Shown here piece after piece: positions 7,249-14,876 of a stretch of DNA of 32,022 nt; positions within the stretch are counted from its first letter, which is position 1, and each line of letters starts with the position of its first letter. Source of the DNA: Candidatus Woesearchaeota archaeon. GTDB taxonomy: Archaea > Nanobdellota > Nanobdellia > Woesearchaeales > ARS49. The stretch spans positions 1 through 32,022 of the forward strand of contig JAPLZR010000008.1 in NCBI GenBank assembly GCA_026394935.1. The letters are read 5' to 3'. The position numbers and the translations under genes were made by a program. The notes beneath the pieces were generated by a model, which saw only the letters and a program-made list of their open reading frames with translations, was not told the DNA's origin and searched no databases.

Positions 7249-8409
7249 TTATTCCGCACGAACCTGCAGCTTGACAACATCAAGCTCAGTCAGCGGCTTG
7301 ACCTCAATATAATTATTACCCTCCCTAATCAGAGAACTAATATCCCGCTCGTACTTGTTATCACGCTGGTCAATAACCGACATTCTGCCATTAACGTTCA
7401 ATTCAGCACGCTTTGAAACCTGGTCGTCAACGAATTCCAAAGTCAAAAGGACAATTCTGTCCTTATCCAAAACGTCATTGTAAATACTGCTCTTAACATT
7501 GAAAAAGTCAATATACGCCTTAACAGGCTTCAAAACAGTACGAGCCTTAACCTGCTCAACACGATAACTACCCTTTGAAATCCTGAAAAGCAAAGTATTC
7601 TTGCCAATACGCAAATCCTCACCATACAAGTCCTGCCTGTTCGGACCCTCACAAGCCGGAGCTGCAGAATAAATAATCTTGCCGTTCAACTCAATATCCA
7701 AAACGCCAACACTCTTCTGATCACAAATCGGGTAAAAGTCCAAATAAGCAGTATCAAGATTGTCATGCTCTGTATTAGAAATCGTGAAAGTGTTAGTAGC
7801 CATCTGACGCTGAACATCAGTAATATCACCAACAACCTTAACGTCAGACAAGGAATACTTTTTCTTCGAGAAAAAGCCTCCTGTGACTGCAAATTCCAAA
7901 ATATTAGTATCCTTCAACAAAGTCTTAGGCAAGGAAACAGGAGAAGGATTCTGAACACTCACTTTATTCTCATAAATAAGCTGGCCATTCAAGAAAATCT
8001 GCAAGGCACCAGCACGCTCGGGAGCCTGGAAACCCAAAATAACATTCTCGGTATTTTCCAAATCCACAACAGGAAACACCATAGACTTTTTCTGCTCTCC
8101 AAACCAGCCCTTATTGACAACAAAAGGATTCTCCTTAGCAAGAACAACAGCATTACGAGTCTCAACCAAATAAACATTAGGAATACGATGATCAAAAACA
8201 TTCTTATCAGAAAAAGTCAGCCTGCCAGGAGCAGCATCCAACAAAGTAAGCTCTGCCACAGTAACCGACGTTGCGTTCTCGCCTTCAAGCAAAACCTGAC
8301 GTTCAGCAGGAGGCAAAAACAATATGTAAAAAATGAACAGCAAAGTAATGATGCCAATAAGCGAAGCAGCAGGATTACCGGTCTGGAACTTTTGAGCGCG
8401 CCTATTCAT
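7249..8409 (-). CDS. Membrane-anchored protein with three beta-sandwich repeats
   Basis: The ATG at 8409 (386 residues) is chosen because AAGGTGAT lies 4 nt upstream (8414-8421); longer forms up to 8469 would run through the promoter. A single hydrophobic segment (16-32) anchors an extracellular part. I see three copies of a module with LxIxLNGxxIY followed by GxNxLxF: residues 136-175 (IFLNGQLIYE...NILEFAV), 237-277 (IELNGKIIYS...KNTLLFRI) and 335-371 (LNVNGRMSV...GNNYIEV). This resembles galactose-binding-like or jelly-roll domains, suggesting binding to glycans or a scaffold role; that is inference. It is the first gene of the minus-strand surface cluster. Confidence 0.75.
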   Translation of the reverse strand: MNRRAQKFQTGNPAASLIGIITLLFIFYILFLPPAERQVLLEGENATSVTVAELTLLDAAPGRLTFSDKNVFDHRIPNVYLVETRNAVVLAKENPFVVNKGWFGEQKKSMVFPVVDLENTENVILGFQAPERAGALQIFLNGQLIYENKVSVQNPSPVSLPKTLLKDTNILEFAVTGGFFSKKKYSLSDVKVVGDITDVQRQMATNTFTISNTEHDNLDTAYLDFYPICDQKSVGVLDIELNGKIIYSAAPACEGPNRQDLYGEDLRIGKNTLLFRISKGSYRVEQVKARTVLKPVKAYIDFFNVKSSIYNDVLDKDRIVLLTLEFVDDQVSKRAELNVNGRMSVIDQRDNKYERDISSLIREGNNYIEVKPLTELDVVKLQVRAE

Positions 8410-8450
8410 AAACATCACCTTTTTTGATAGAAGTACACCATATCGAATAG

Positions 8451-8459
8451 TATTTAAAT
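8451..8459. promoter_or_regulatory. Shared divergent TATA element (surface cluster / pelA)
   Basis: TATTTAAAT contains the palindrome ATTTAAAT. On the plus strand it lies 22 nt before the Pelota ATG at 8482 (leaderless). On the minus strand it predicts an RNA start near 8427 and an 18-nt leader with AAGGTGAT before the ATG at 8409. Confidence 0.6.
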
Positions 8460-8481
8460 GTTTTCTCAATTACTAGCATAT

Positions 8482-9531
8482 ATGAAAATAACGCACAAAA
8501 ACCTGAAACAAGGAGAAATCAAAGTACTAGTGGAAACGCCAGAAGACCTATGGTATTTATCACAAATAATTGATACCGGAGATTCTATAAAAGGCAAAAC
8601 GCCAAGAAAAATCAAGCCAACAGAAGAAGCAGAAGCCGTCAAAAGAATGGTGTTCATCGCACTCACAGTTGAGAAGGTCGATTACACGGCAAACACATTA
8701 CGAGTAGGAGGAAAAATAACAGAAGGACCAGAAGACGTACCACGCGGAAGCTACCACACCTTTTCCGTAGAACCAGGAACTGCGATATCAATACAAAAAG
8801 AACACTGGTACGGCTACCAGCTGGACAGATTAGAAGAAGCAACAGAAACAAAACTCGCCAAGATAATGATATGCGTGTTTGACAGAGAAGACTCGTACTT
8901 CGCAATCATGAAAAGAACAGGAGCAGAAGTGCTGGCGCATTTAAGAGGAGACGTTGAGAAGAAAAGAATAAGCACGAAAATAACAGCAAGCTTCTACGAA
9001 CAAATCATAAAACAACTCGAACAATACGATGAAAGATACAAGCTCGATTACATAATCCTCGGAAGCCCATCATTCTGGAAAGAAGAACTATACAAAGTAC
9101 TAAAAAATGACAATCTGAGAAAGAAGATAATACAGGCAACGTGCTCATCAGTCGACGAACAGGCAATAAACGAAGTCCTGAAAAGAGAAGAAGTCAGCAC
9201 TGCACTAAAACAGGAAAGAACATCAAAAGAAATGATACTAGTTGAGAAAGTACTGCACGAAATTTCCAAAAAAGGAGCAGTAGTCTATGGAGTAAAAGCA
9301 ACAGAAGAAGCAGCAACCGCAGGAGCAATAGAAACATTACTCGTGACAGACACTTTCATACACAAACTAAGAGAAGAAAACAAGTTCGGACAAGTCGACC
9401 ACATGATGCGTTCAGTCGACAAACAAAAAGGAAAAGTCACAATAATATCAGGAGAACACTCAGGCGGAAAGAAATTAGACGGCATAGGCGGAATAGCAGG
9501 CTTGCTAAGATACAAACTAAGTTACGACTGA
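8482..9531 (+). CDS. pelA: Pelota (Dom34) ribosome-rescue factor
   Basis: The 349-residue protein has the three eRF1-like domains of Pelota: an N-terminal Sm-like domain starting MKITHKNLKQGEIKVLVETPEDLWYL, a central domain from about residue 125 (KIMICVFDREDSYFAIM), and a C-terminal domain containing YGVKATEEAATAGAIETLLVTD and ending VTIISGEHSGGKKLDGIGGIAGLLRY. It lacks the GGQ of release factor eRF1. With aEF1A or ABCE1 it splits stalled ribosomes. The ATG at 8482 matches the family N-terminus and sits 22 nt after the TATA element; an in-frame ATG at 8458 lies inside that element and is rejected. Its last 10 nt overlap the convergent gene. Confidence 0.96.
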   Translation: MKITHKNLKQGEIKVLVETPEDLWYLSQIIDTGDSIKGKTPRKIKPTEEAEAVKRMVFIALTVEKVDYTANTLRVGGKITEGPEDVPRGSYHTFSVEPGTAISIQKEHWYGYQLDRLEEATETKLAKIMICVFDREDSYFAIMKRTGAEVLAHLRGDVEKKRISTKITASFYEQIIKQLEQYDERYKLDYIILGSPSFWKEELYKVLKNDNLRKKIIQATCSSVDEQAINEVLKREEVSTALKQERTSKEMILVEKVLHEISKKGAVVYGVKATEEAATAGAIETLLVTDTFIHKLREENKFGQVDHMMRSVDKQKGKVTIISGEHSGGKKLDGIGGIAGLLRYKLSYD

Positions 9532-9920
9532 GTCAAAACGTCAGGAAGAGATGCAACACGGTCCCAATACGCTCTTTTCAATTCATTAGGTTCGTCTTTC
9601 CTTTCTCCGCGATAAAATTCCCTGAAACAAGGACCATGGAATGAACGACCAACATAACGCCTAAGCTCGGCAGGTCCTGGAATAACCAGATGGCATGTAC
9701 CACATTCAGGAATCGAGCTTGCTTTCCAAACAGGTTTATCAACGGGATCTGCTTTCCACCAGCCATCCTTATCACGATATTCCTCCATACTCATCAGATA
9801 AAGCAATTTAAAATCTTTGTTAGACAAAGCCAAAAGTTTCTTGTAATCCAGATCCCTGAAACCGTCCCATACACAGGGCGGACGCATAAAATCAGCAAGA
9901 TTCAAAGGTTTTTGAGTCAT
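9522..9920 (-). CDS. Small protein with a probable zinc site, function unknown
   Basis: I do not recognise this 132-residue family. It has Cys73-x2-Cys76-His77 (ECGTCHLVI) and, 18 residues on, His95-GP-Cys98 (FHGPCF), a spacing that suggests one treble-clef or LIM-like zinc site. It is rich in Trp and charged residues (DGWWKADPVDKPVW), and no signal peptide or membrane helix is present, so it should be cytoplasmic. A TATA box at 9941-9949 lies 20 nt from the ATG, and codons are T/G-ending like other minus-strand genes, supporting a real gene. It is tail-to-tail with Pelota. A nucleic-acid or ribosome-associated role is possible but only guesswork. Confidence 0.7.
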   Translation of the reverse strand: MTQKPLNLADFMRPPCVWDGFRDLDYKKLLALSNKDFKLLYLMSMEEYRDKDGWWKADPVDKPVWKASSIPECGTCHLVIPGPAELRRYVGRSFHGPCFREFYRGERKDEPNELKRAYWDRVASLPDVLTQS

Positions 9921-10033
9921 GAAAAAAACAAAGTACGACCATTATAAATGATTTTAGCTTTTCAATCAGCACTAATACATCTTATACATACAAACACTAT
10001 GATACAAAACACCATTTCATAGCCAATAAAACC

Positions 10034-10042
10034 TTATATATA
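10034..10042 (+). promoter_or_regulatory. Strong TATA box TTATATATA
   Basis: The best TATA match in the 9921-10239 stretch. It predicts RNA starting near 10066, about 170 nt before the next start codon, while nearly all other genes here are leaderless or have roughly 20-nt leaders. Confidence 0.55.
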
Positions 10043-10230
10043 CCCTCCCTCTTTGAATGAACTAACTTCGGAGTAGCGATTCCCCCTTCGAAGGTAGTGC
10101 TTGGGAGTAAAAACCTATAAAGTACGACCAAAAAGTTTTAATACCACGCGGTTTTACCTCAAGAGAATAACAAAAACGTGTTACGGAAAAACCGGAGTGA
10201 AAAAATCCGGGTTTACGTCGCAAAAAGGGG

Positions 10231-10236
10231 GGAGGT
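10231..10236 (+). promoter_or_regulatory. Shine-Dalgarno of the TrmB-like gene
   Basis: GGAGGT, inside a run of six G (10227-10232), lies only 3 nt before the ATG at 10240. It fixes the start of the regulator gene and shows that its message has a leader. Confidence 0.55.
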
Positions 10237-10239
10237 AGC

Positions 10240-11049
10240 ATGATAGTTAAAGAAGAATTTTTAAGCAAATTAAGACGTTACTTCGTCTTAAACCTTTATG
10301 AAGTCAAAATTTGGACAGCCCTGTTATCACGAGGAGTGGCAACAGCAGGCGAGCTTTCTGACATCGCAAACGTGCCAAGAAGCAGAAGCTATGACGTTCT
10401 AGAAAGCCTTGAACGAAAAGGATTTGTAATAATGAAGCTCGGCAAGCCAATAAAGTACATTGCAGTCCCGCCAACAGAAGTGCTCGAAAGAGTAAAAAAG
10501 AATCTGAGCGATGAAGCAACAGAAAGAGTCAAAAGACTAGAAGACCTCAAAAAGACACCTGTACTCGAAGAATTGAACTCATTACATACGCAGGGCGTAG
10601 AACTAGTCGATCCGACAGAACTGTCTGGAAGCTTAAGAGGAAGACACAACCTCTACTCGCAACTCGAGCTTGCAATAAGAAAAGCAGAAAAAAGCGTCAC
10701 AATAATGACGACATCACAAGGACTGATGAGAAAAGTAGAAGGACTCAAACCAGTCTTTGAGAAACTCAAGAAGAAAGGAGTCAAAATCAGAATAGCAGCT
10801 CCACTTACAAAAGAAACAAAAGACGCAGTGCAAGACGTAAAAGATGTTGCGGAAGTAAAGCACACGGACAGCAAAGCAAGATTCTGCATCGTAGACGGCA
10901 AAGAACTAATCTTTATGATAATGGACGACCAAGAAGTCCACCCGACATACGATGTAGGCATCTGGGTCAACACACCCTTCTTTGCAAACGCATTAGAAGG
11001 AATGTTCAACACTGCATGGAAATCAATGAAGGAACCATCCTTCAAATAA
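10240..11049 (+). CDS. TrmB-like transcriptional regulator
   Basis: The 269-residue protein begins with a winged helix-turn-helix of the TrmB type (residues 1-85): LNLYEVKIWTALLSRGVATAGELSDIANVPRSRSYDVLESLERKGFV. A short coiled linker (85-120) leads into an effector domain (135-265) with VTIMTTSQGL, KKGVKIRIAAPLT and FCIVDGKELIFMI. This alpha/beta layout resembles phospholipase-D-like or sugar-sensing effector domains of this family, but the ligand is unknown. It acts as a cytoplasmic DNA-binding repressor or activator. The start has a GGAGGT ribosome site. A perfect 8-bp inverted repeat lies at codons 11-18 and the leader is unusually long, so autoregulation is plausible. The gene ends at an oligo-T tract before pheS. 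Confidence 0.85.
   Translation: MIVKEEFLSKLRRYFVLNLYEVKIWTALLSRGVATAGELSDIANVPRSRSYDVLESLERKGFVIMKLGKPIKYIAVPPTEVLERVKKNLSDEATERVKRLEDLKKTPVLEELNSLHTQGVELVDPTELSGSLRGRHNLYSQLELAIRKAEKSVTIMTTSQGLMRKVEGLKPVFEKLKKKGVKIRIAAPLTKETKDAVQDVKDVAEVKHTDSKARFCIVDGKELIFMIMDDQEVHPTYDVGIWVNTPFFANALEGMFNTAWKSMKEPSFK
10270..10291. repeat. Perfect 8-bp inverted repeat inside the TrmB-like gene start
   Basis: TTAAGACG, spacer TTACTT, CGTCTTAA. It lies 30 nt into the coding sequence and could be an operator for the regulator itself or an mRNA hairpin that limits early translation. Confidence 0.5.
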
Positions 11050-11058
11050 TTTTTTTTT
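11050..11058 (+). terminator. Oligo-T terminator after the TrmB-like gene
   Basis: Nine consecutive T immediately follow the stop codon region, then CTTTAATTTC. Oligo-T tracts on the coding strand end transcription in archaea. It separates the regulator from pheS, which probably starts from a weak TTCAAATA box at 11041-11048. Confidence 0.5.
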
Positions 11059-11068
11059 CTTTAATTTC

Positions 11069-12592
11069 ATGGACATCAAAAAGCTCGCACAGAGCCTGCA
11101 CCCATATGAGCGACGCGTGCTACCAGAGCTCGCGCAACACCCATATTTGGCAGACCTTGCTGCGACCACAGGACTACAGGAAGTAGAAGCCATGCGCGCA
11201 CTGCAATGGCTTGAAAACAAAAAAGCAGTAGTCATAGAAACAGCTCCGCAAGAATTGGTAGAGCTAGACAAAAACGGACAGGAATACCTAAAAAAAGGAC
11301 TGCCAGAAAAAAGATTCCTGGCAATACTTCTAGAAAAAGAAATACCGCTAAGCAGACTCGCAGAAAAAACAGGACTGACAAGAGAAGAAGTCAACATCTG
11401 CGTAGGACTATTAAGACAAAAAAGCGCAATAATACTCCTGCAAAACAAGGAGCTCATCATAAAAATCACAGACCAAGGAAGAAGACTCCTGCAAAACGGA
11501 TTTTTGGAAGAAAAGTTCCTCAAAAAAGAATTCCCGCTAGACATCATAGAACTAAAGCCGGAAGAAAAACAAGCACTAGAGCAGTTGCGCAAAAGAAAAC
11601 AAATAATCAAAATAGACATCAAAAGAATCAAAAAAGCCATTCTGACAGACGTCGGCAAAAAACTAATTTCTTTAGGAGTACGAGATGAAGAATTCGTAGA
11701 CGCAATAACACCGCAAATATTACGAACAGGAGAATGGAAAAACAAAACCTTCAGAAGATACGACGTAACAATCAACGTTCCAAGCATTTCCAGCGGAAAA
11801 AAACAAGCATACAGAGCATTCCTGGACTGGGTAAGAAAGAAGTTTGTGGGATTAGGATTCCAGGAAATGCAAGGACCATTAGTAGAAACAGAATTCTGGA
11901 ACATGGACGCACTCTACATGCCCCAATTCCACAGCGCAAGAGACATACACGATGCGTACTACATCAAAGAACCCAAATACGGAAAACTCGACGACAAACT
12001 AGTCAAAAAAATACAGGCAGCACACGAAAACGGAGACAACACAGGAAGCACAGGATGGAGATACCAATTTGACCCGGAAAGAACACACAGACACGTGTTA
12101 AGAACACAAGGAACAGCATGCAGTGCAAGAATGCTCGCATCAAAAGACCTGGCAATACCGGGAAAATACTTCGGAATAACAAGAGTATTCAGACACGACG
12201 TAATAGACGCAACACACCTACCAGACTTCAACCAAACAGAAGGAATAGTGATACAAGAAGGACTCACGTTCAGACACCTTGTAGGACTGTTGAAAATGTT
12301 CGCAAAAGAATTCGCAGACACAGAAGAAATACGAATCGTACCAGGATACTTCCCATTCACAGAACCAAGCGCAGAACTCTACGCCAAGCACCCGCAACTC
12401 GGATGGATAGAACTCGGAGGAGCAGGAATATTCAGACCAGAAGTCGTCACACCTTTACTCGGAAAAAACATAAGCGTTTGCGCCTGGGGACTAGGAATAG
12501 ACAGAATAGGAATGTTCAAACTCGGATTAAAAGACATAAGAGAACTGTTCTCACAAGACCTGAACTTTTTACGCAACACACCGGTGATATAA
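11069..12592 (+). CDS. pheS: Phenylalanyl-tRNA synthetase alpha subunit
   Basis: The 507-residue protein has archaeal PheS length. Residues 1-200 hold the tandem winged-helix domains that contact tRNA in archaeal/eukaryotic enzymes (LADLAATTGLQEVEAMRALQWLENK and a second copy near 103-140). The class II catalytic core follows: FQEMQGPLVETEFWNMDAL with HSARDIHDAYY, motif 2 around GITRVFRHDVIDATHLPDF, and motif 3 AWGLGIDRIGMFKLGLKDIRELF near the C-terminus. With PheT it forms the (alpha-beta)2 enzyme that charges tRNA-Phe in the cytoplasm. The stop is followed after 1 nt by the pheT ATG, so the two subunits are made from one message. Confidence 0.97.
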   Translation: MDIKKLAQSLHPYERRVLPELAQHPYLADLAATTGLQEVEAMRALQWLENKKAVVIETAPQELVELDKNGQEYLKKGLPEKRFLAILLEKEIPLSRLAEKTGLTREEVNICVGLLRQKSAIILLQNKELIIKITDQGRRLLQNGFLEEKFLKKEFPLDIIELKPEEKQALEQLRKRKQIIKIDIKRIKKAILTDVGKKLISLGVRDEEFVDAITPQILRTGEWKNKTFRRYDVTINVPSISSGKKQAYRAFLDWVRKKFVGLGFQEMQGPLVETEFWNMDALYMPQFHSARDIHDAYYIKEPKYGKLDDKLVKKIQAAHENGDNTGSTGWRYQFDPERTHRHVLRTQGTACSARMLASKDLAIPGKYFGITRVFRHDVIDATHLPDFNQTEGIVIQEGLTFRHLVGLLKMFAKEFADTEEIRIVPGYFPFTEPSAELYAKHPQLGWIELGGAGIFRPEVVTPLLGKNISVCAWGLGIDRIGMFKLGLKDIRELFSQDLNFLRNTPVI

Positions 12593-12593
12593 A

Positions 12594-14219
12594 ATGCCAA
12601 CAATCACATTCGCAACAGAAGACTTATACAAACTCATAGGACAAAAACTAGACGACAAAAAACTTTTACAATTATTAGACTGCGCAAAAGCAGAACTAGA
12701 CGCAAAACTAACAACAGAAGCAACAGTCAAGTATAACGACACCAATCAACCTTACTTGTGGAGCGTGGAAGGACTAGCAAGACTATTCAGAAATCTGCTT
12801 GGCAAGAAATCGCCACAAATCAAAATAGAAAAACCAAAAGAAGAAGTCTACTACGACAAAAGACTGGCAAAAATAAGACCATACATCGCATGCTTCACAG
12901 CAACAGGCAAAAAAATAGATGACTATTTGTTAAAACAACTGATACAACTGCAGGAGAAATTAGCTGAGAACTACGGCAGAAAAAGACAAAAAATCTCCAT
13001 AGGAGTATATCCACTGAAGAACATAGCATTCCCAATATCTTACAGAGCAGCAAGCCCTGACGAAACCTTCACGCCATTAGACTTCCACCAGCAAATGAGC
13101 CTGAAACAAGTGCTCGAAAAACACCCGAAAGGAAAAGAATACGGACACCTCATAAAAAACCAAAACGCATACCCTGTTTTTTCTGATGCACGAAAAAACA
13201 TCCTGTCGTTAATACCTGTAATCAACAGCGAACAAACAGGAAAAATGACAATAGGAGACGATGCACTGCTATTTGACACAACAGGAACAGACGAAGAATC
13301 AGTAAACCTAGTAGCAAACATTTTCGCTTATGCACTAGCAGAAAGAGGATTCACAATACAAGCACTAAACGTATGCTATCCAAACAAAAAAGTTGCAACA
13401 CCAACAATGACAGGCAAAAAAGTAAAATTTGACGAGAAAGAAATAGAAAAACTCCTCGGAATAAAACTCAAGCCAAACGAAATAAAAACAGCACTAACGC
13501 GAATGGGATACGAGTACCAAAACGGAAACGTCACAATACCCTGCTACCGCGACGACATAATGCACCAAGTAGACATAATCGAAGATGTAGCAATAGCTTA
13601 CGGATATGACAAGTTCACAGCACTGCCACAAACAGCATACACTGTCGGAAGCACGTTCCCAATACAACAATTCATAGACACACAAAGAGAACAATGGATA
13701 GGACTCGGATACCAAGAAATAATGAGCCCAGTACTCTCAAACAAAGAAAATATGTACAACAAAATGAACCTTACAGATACAGGCACAATAGAAATAGAAA
13801 ATCCAGTATCGCTAACGTTTTCCTGCATAAGAACCTGGATACTGCCAATATTATTGGACTTCCTTTCAAAAAACAAACACGTAGACTACCCGCAAAAAAT
13901 CTTCGAACAAGGAGTAATCACGAAAAGAGAAACAGAAGCCATAGACGAACAACACATAGCAGGAGTAACTGCGCATTCCACAGCAACATTCACAGAAATA
14001 AGACAAGCAGCAGAAGCAGCGCTGAAAAGCTCAAACATCACTTATACATTTGAAGAACTAGACATGGAATGCTTCGTACCAGGCAGAGCAGCAAAAATAA
14101 TGGTAAACGGAAAACAAGCAGGATTCATAGGAGAATTCCACCCAGCAGTACTCGAAAAATTCGGAATAACAACGCCAGTAGCAGGATGCGAGATTAACCT
14201 GACGGCACTGAAGCCTTAA
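12594..14219 (+). CDS. pheT: Phenylalanyl-tRNA synthetase beta subunit
   Basis: The 541-residue archaeal-type beta subunit is shorter than the bacterial form. Visible parts are an N-terminal region up to about 90, a B3/B4-like editing region (YIACFTATGKKIDDYLLKQLIQLQEKLAENYGRKR onward), a B5-type domain (KVKFDEKEIEKLLGIKLKPNEIKTALTRMGYEY...PCYRDDIMHQVDIIEDVAIAYGYDKF), and the catalytic-like C-terminal fold with GLGYQEIMSPVLSN and AGFIGEFHPAVLEKFGI. It recognises tRNA-Phe and edits mischarged Tyr-tRNA by family knowledge. It is coupled to pheS with a 1-nt gap. Its final 26 nt overlap the end of the convergent rpl14e gene. Confidence 0.96.
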   Translation: MPTITFATEDLYKLIGQKLDDKKLLQLLDCAKAELDAKLTTEATVKYNDTNQPYLWSVEGLARLFRNLLGKKSPQIKIEKPKEEVYYDKRLAKIRPYIACFTATGKKIDDYLLKQLIQLQEKLAENYGRKRQKISIGVYPLKNIAFPISYRAASPDETFTPLDFHQQMSLKQVLEKHPKGKEYGHLIKNQNAYPVFSDARKNILSLIPVINSEQTGKMTIGDDALLFDTTGTDEESVNLVANIFAYALAERGFTIQALNVCYPNKKVATPTMTGKKVKFDEKEIEKLLGIKLKPNEIKTALTRMGYEYQNGNVTIPCYRDDIMHQVDIIEDVAIAYGYDKFTALPQTAYTVGSTFPIQQFIDTQREQWIGLGYQEIMSPVLSNKENMYNKMNLTDTGTIEIENPVSLTFSCIRTWILPILLDFLSKNKHVDYPQKIFEQGVITKRETEAIDEQHIAGVTAHSTATFTEIRQAAEAALKSSNITYTFEELDMECFVPGRAAKIMVNGKQAGFIGEFHPAVLEKFGITTPVAGCEINLTALKP

Positions 14220-14532
14220 CAGCCTTCTTAACAACAGGTTTTGCAACAGGCGCTGAAACAACCTTAACCCGAGCAGGCGCTTTAGCCTTAGTCTTCCGTT
14301 CAACAACCTCAACACCAGCATCCTTCAAAGCAGCAACAACGTGCTCGTGAGACGCGCCTTTTACAATGGACAATTTCTGAGGCAAAGGCTCCAAATGAAT
14401 CATATTACACTTCCTACGCCTTGTCTGACCATCAATAAGAACAAAACTCTTGTCTAAATTGTCAACAACAACACACTTCAAGCCAGCATCCCTGCCAGCA
14501 ATCTTCACGCAAACACGTCCGATTTCAAACAT
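14194..14532 (-). CDS. rpl14e: Large-subunit ribosomal protein eL14 (L14e)
   Basis: The 112-residue protein starts MFEIGRVCVKIAGRDAGLKCVVVDNLDKSFVLIDGQTRRRKCN, the KOW/SH3-like fold of archaeal L14e, and continues HLEPLPQKLSIVKGASHEHVVAALKDAGV. It binds rRNA on the 60S-type side of the 50S subunit. It has a Lys/Ala/Val/Pro-rich tail of roughly 30 residues (KTKAKAPARVKVV...KASVPSG) that appears longer than in most archaeal homologues I know. That tail is encoded by the stretch overlapping pheT. GAGGGGAT (14539-14546) sits 6 nt before the ATG. It lies 45 nt downstream of rpl34e and was probably cotranscribed with it. Confidence 0.93.
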   Translation of the reverse strand: MFEIGRVCVKIAGRDAGLKCVVVDNLDKSFVLIDGQTRRRKCNMIHLEPLPQKLSIVKGASHEHVVAALKDAGVEVVERKTKAKAPARVKVVSAPVAKPVVKKAVKASVPSG

Positions 14533-14577
14533 TTTTTTATCCCCTCATCAAGCAGGACGTCGCCGCACCCTGCAGGA

Positions 14578-14844
14578 TTATGACCTAACTTTAGCAATAA
14601 TAACACGCCTCGTGCAAGCACTGCACAAATTACCGCCAAAAGGACGCGAAGGCCTTCTAGCAGAGCGCGGAACCTTCTTAACCAAATTCTTAATACCACG
14701 AGCAACGCCAAACAAAAAGGCACCACACTCAGCGCACTGAGGCTTAGCATTCTTACGCCTGGCATAATGCAAAACAGTCACTCCACCAGGAGTCTTCGTA
14801 TATATCCTCCTAAACGTCCTCGAACGATACCTAACAGTTGGCAT
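14578..14844 (-). CDS. rpl34e: Large-subunit ribosomal protein eL34 (L34e)
   Basis: The 88-residue basic protein reads MPTVRYRSRTFRRIYTKTPGG, then Cys37-x2-Cys40 (CAECG) and Cys74-x2-Cys77 (CSACTRR), the two knuckles of the L34e zinc site, with RRPSRPFGGNLC before the second pair. The ATG at 14844 is chosen over a GTG two codons upstream because it is the usual MPxxRxRS family start and because a palindromic GTTTATAAAC box (14867-14876) lies 23 nt away. That box overlaps the stop codon of the upstream pseudouridine synthase. The rpl34e-rpl14e pair is a common archaeal arrangement. Confidence 0.94.
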   Translation of the reverse strand: MPTVRYRSRTFRRIYTKTPGGVTVLHYARRKNAKPQCAECGAFLFGVARGIKNLVKKVPRSARRPSRPFGGNLCSACTRRVIIAKVRS

Positions 14845-14866
14845 ATGCACGAGGGGACAGTCAGGG

Positions 14867-14876
14867 GTTTATAAAC
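14867..14876 (-). promoter_or_regulatory. TATA box for rpl34e-rpl14e
   Basis: GTTTATAAAC is a perfect palindrome overlapping the stop codon (14869-14871) of the upstream gene, 23 nt before the rpl34e ATG. Confidence 0.55.

Larger units (their letters stand above)
9921..10239 (+). other. Gene-free stretch with several promoter-like and structured elements
   Basis: No credible ORF was found. From left to right it holds the minus-strand TATA box at 9941-9949; the 12-mer AAAGTACGACCA at 9930-9941, repeated at 10119-10130; a 6-bp inverted repeat CTATGA/TCATAG (9998-10003, 10017-10022); a strong TATA box TTATATATA (10034-10042); and a structured segment with the 10-bp palindrome CCTTCGAAGG (10086-10095). 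Further on are TATA-like CCTATAAAG (10114-10122) and TTTTAATA (10136-10143), and a CCGGA/TCCGG hairpin shortly before the TrmB ribosome site. It is either a long regulated leader of the TrmB gene or a small RNA gene starting near 10066 followed by the TrmB promoter. Confidence 0.5.

Noticed and set aside
8458..8481. Upstream in-frame ATG for Pelota
   Set aside because: It lies within the TATA element, and the extra residues do not belong to the family N-terminus.
10062..10268. 68-codon minus-strand ORF in the gene-free stretch
   Set aside because: It covers the ribosome site and start of the TrmB-like gene, has no domain, and lacks the T/G-ending codon pattern expected of a minus-strand gene.
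11023..11904. 293-codon minus-strand ORF opposite pheS
   Set aside because: It is antisense to a certain pheS reading frame; long open antisense frames arise here from the strong A/C bias. Its product is Ser/Phe/Leu-rich with no domain.
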